DNA from: Verrucomicrobiales bacterium
GTDB taxonomy: Bacteria > Verrucomicrobiota > Verrucomicrobiia > Verrucomicrobiales > DEV007
Length of the DNA stretch: 64,000 nucleotides
Direction of reading: 5' to 3'
Assembly (NCBI GenBank): GCA_029213195.1
Contig: JARGNI010000003.1
Coordinates: forward strand, 1 to 64,000
Within the stretch, counting starts at the first letter, position 1, and each line of letters begins with the position of its first letter. Below, one piece after another: positions 62,023 through 64,000 of this stretch. The position numbers were made by a program, and so were the translations under genes. Below the pieces are notes generated by a model that was not told the DNA's origin, did not search any database, and was given only the letters and a program-made list of their open reading frames with translations.

Positions 62023-63222
62023 ATGCTAACGTTTCCCAGGAACTGCTTTTCTTTTCTCATCTTTCCCTTTCTCCTTGTTTCTGCTTCCGCAAAAGAGGAG
62101 ACCCGCAATCCTTTCCAGGTCGAGAGGCTGCCCGAACGAGCGTGGGGCAGCCTGGAATACTACACACTCTACCTCGAACCATCCGACTCCTTCGTTTCCG
62201 GGATGTCGGATTTCAAGTTCTGGTCGTCCGGCACGCTCTGGATATTCCCGACGCGGGACAAGGAGGAACTCTTCCTTATCTTCCAGAATGCCGGGCTCCC
62301 CGAGGAATGGATTACTCGTCTCCTCGTCGCCGCGAAACCCGTTCCGCAGAGACCGCTTATCGAGATCAGGCCGGATGCAGACATTGTGGAAGGCCTTTCT
62401 CCGCAACAAAGGAATCGCCTCTACCCTCACATTCATACCGAGTCAAAGGAGACCGTATTCTCGGATCCATACGCGCTGATGCCGGGAGGAATCGCCGAAG
62501 CAGCGCTCTTCCCGAGTGGCCTCCGACCCGAATTGATCGGACTTCTCGAACGGCTGAGCTTCCCTCGTGGCAGAACGATGCGGTTTTCAGATATCTACCA
62601 CGTTCTGGGTCACACCCACAGTGAAGAGGAACGTCTCCGGGTGATGAAACTCCTCCTGCGGGAAAAAGCGATTTCCGCCCAACTCCAGATCCATCCAAAC
62701 AGCGACACGCTCAAGATTGCGCAATACTGGAGTTCCGGGGAACGAAACAAACGAATTCTCCCCCTTCTCGAATCGGTTGCCGCCACCTCCGGGGTAGAGA
62801 AAATCGACATCGCACACCTTCTCCCCTCACTCCCTCGGCGGCTTCTGAACACTTACCCATCGCCTGAAGGCTGGCGAACCAGGGACTTGGCCCCCGACTG
62901 TTTCTGGACTTCATTCAGCTTCTTCTCGGAAAGCCCCTCCGCCCGGCTGCTCGAGAACGTCGCTCAGACTTTCGAAGAACGTTACGAGCGGGCCTCCCCT
63001 CCCCTGCAACTGGGAGACCTCATTCTGATTCGGCGTGAAGATGACAGCAGCTGGCTGCACGCTTGCAACTACATCGCCGGAGGGCTGGCGTTTACCAAGA
63101 ATGGTTCGAGTCCCGGAAGGCCATGGGCGATCCAGAGACTGGAAGACATTACCTTCCGCTACCTCGAGGAAGGCAAAGTGGGCATCTCTTTTTTCCGACT
63201 GAAGCCTGAGTATCTCCAATGA
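62023..63222 (+). CDS. Secreted protein of unknown function, paralogue A
   Basis: A 399-residue protein with a signal peptide (about 1-24, ending SASA). Near the N-terminus it has RAWGSLEYYTLYLEPSDSFV, later IYHVLGHTHSEEERLRVMKL and a C-terminal segment LGDLILIRREDDSSWLHACN. I recognise no family. The last part resembles a papain-like/NlpC-type fold, with His-Ala-Cys-Asn near the end, but this is weak. Its neighbour, whose start overlaps this stop by 4 bp (ATGA), is a paralogue: both carry 'WG.LEYY..(L/H)LE..DS.V'. Confidence 0.65.
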   Translation: MLTFPRNCFSFLIFPFLLVSASAKEETRNPFQVERLPERAWGSLEYYTLYLEPSDSFVSGMSDFKFWSSGTLWIFPTRDKEELFLIFQNAGLPEEWITRLLVAAKPVPQRPLIEIRPDADIVEGLSPQQRNRLYPHIHTESKETVFSDPYALMPGGIAEAALFPSGLRPELIGLLERLSFPRGRTMRFSDIYHVLGHTHSEEERLRVMKLLLREKAISAQLQIHPNSDTLKIAQYWSSGERNKRILPLLESVAATSGVEKIDIAHLLPSLPRRLLNTYPSPEGWRTRDLAPDCFWTSFSFFSESPSARLLENVAQTFEERYERASPPLQLGDLILIRREDDSSWLHACNYIAGGLAFTKNGSSPGRPWAIQRLEDITFRYLEEGKVGISFFRLKPEYLQ

Positions 63223-64000
63223 AACAGTGTAGCCTGTTCCTTTTCCTTCTTTCAGCTTCACTCGTCTTTTCCTCGAACGGGGCCGAAAATTCTCCATCTG
63301 CAGGCGAGGGGCCATCTCTCGATAGAGAAACCGTGAAATCCGGCCCGCAGATTTTCAAATCCCGCAAGGGTCCCTGGGGGCAATTGGAATACTATTACAC
63401 CCATCTCGAGGCACCCGATTCCCTCGTGAAATCCGTTCCGACACCTTCCTCCGAGATCATCTGGCATCTCCCAGGGAAAACACGTGAAGAACAACGAAAA
63501 TTACTCGAGTCGGCAGGCATGCTGGCCTCACAGGTCGACGCGATTTTCGACAATTCGAATCCCTCCGATGAAGGAGCAGCCCTCTTTCCACCCCCCGATG
63601 TAATCGCCGAACTGAGCCAGGAGGTTCGCGGCCGAGTCTATCGCACCCTTCGTTCCTTCCCGGAGAACCCCCTCTACCGAACTCCCCTCGTCATGAATAC
63701 CGACGATGTCCACCAGTGGTTCTCCGGCGGACAGCTCACCTCGGAGACCCTGGATCTAGTCGACCTCCTCTCCTATCCCATCGGGAACACACTGGCATTC
63801 AGTGATGTGCCTTTTTTGCTCCAGCAGAGCAGTATGAGCGAACGCATGGAACGAAATCTCATCCGATCGATGACGCGGACGAGAAGCCTGATCCTGCGCC
63901 TCAGGATCGACCGGGATTCCGATCTGGCCCAAATCAAAGAGTATTGGACAGCAGGATTCAAGAACAAGGATGTCCTCCCGCTCCTCAACTCGGTATCGCA
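63219..64000 (+). CDS. Secreted protein of unknown function, paralogue B (cut by window end)
   Basis: Begins at ATG 63219, overlapping the stop of paralogue A, and runs open to the last base, giving 260 residues without a stop. Signal peptide about 1-22 (ending SNGAE). GPWGQLEYYYTHLEAPDSLV matches the paralogue, as do YPIGNTLAFSDVPFLL and IKEYWTAGFKNKDVLPLLNS (compare IAQYWSSGERNKRILPLLES in paralogue A). The C-terminal domain lies outside the window. Confidence 0.65.
   Translation, partial: MKQCSLFLFLLSASLVFSSNGAENSPSAGEGPSLDRETVKSGPQIFKSRKGPWGQLEYYYTHLEAPDSLVKSVPTPSSEIIWHLPGKTREEQRKLLESAGMLASQVDAIFDNSNPSDEGAALFPPPDVIAELSQEVRGRVYRTLRSFPENPLYRTPLVMNTDDVHQWFSGGQLTSETLDLVDLLSYPIGNTLAFSDVPFLLQQSSMSERMERNLIRSMTRTRSLILRLRIDRDSDLAQIKEYWTAGFKNKDVLPLLNSVS

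Overview
The window reads as a bacterial chromosome of the Planctomycetes-Verrucomicrobia group, most likely Verrucomicrobiota. This is inferred from gene families, not from a marker gene: three formylglycine-type sulfatases, an FAD-dependent oxidoreductase of the xanthan-lyase type, a serine hydrolase fused to a DUF1343/NamZ domain, GYF_2/DUF4190 proteins, DUF547 and TVP38-like proteins. Starts without a Shine-Dalgarno sequence are common.

Region 1 (about 1-10.6 kb) is a heavy-metal resistance locus. Leftward genes encode an outer-membrane channel, a membrane fusion protein with an unusual His-rich, membrane-anchored tail, an HME-RND pump and a His-rich periplasmic protein. Rightward, from the same intergenic region, run a small anti-sigma-like protein, a periplasmic metal sensor, an ECF sigma factor (CnrYXH order) and a P1B-4-type metal ATPase with SPC and HEGST motifs. 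Region 2 (10.7-14.6 kb) holds poorly characterised membrane and soluble proteins, including an operon with a 58-residue membrane peptide.

Region 3 (14.7-22.5 kb) is a leftward module: ribbon-helix-helix regulator, unknown protein with an NGNGH-rich linker, PD-(D/E)XK Fe-S nuclease, lipoprotein, membrane protein, DnaN-like clamp with a basic coiled-coil tail, DUF3150, DUF1257 (Ycf35-like), DUF2997, an 85-aa protein and a Ycf46-like AAA+ ATPase. Several genes are followed by strong hairpins, and most starts are preceded by C/A-rich AACCA leaders instead of a Shine-Dalgarno site. This is the best candidate for an undescribed system.

Region 4 (22.6-33.1 kb) carries a divergent XRE regulator/zinc-ribbon pair with two identical-arm operators, then a replication-type operon (HTH protein, helical DNA-binding-like protein, PrimPol-SF3 helicase, primase-type zinc finger, two proteins that look like degenerate helicase relatives). 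It abuts tRNA-Ser(CGA), whose 3' end faces the element. Regions 3 and 4, and perhaps 1 and 2, therefore look like an integrated element at this tRNA gene. No integrase and no left-hand repeat of the tRNA end were found.

Region 5 (33.2-64 kb) looks like ordinary chromosome: QueH, a serine hydrolase-NamZ fusion, PabA/TrpG, a VCBS-repeat protein, TraB/GumN, glutaredoxin, a coiled-coil TPR protein, two TVP38-like membrane proteins, a MobA-FdhD fusion, aspartate kinase, CutA, an NtrB/NtrC-like two-component pair, three sulfatases with an FAD oxidoreductase, and two tandem paralogous secreted proteins, the last cut by the window end.
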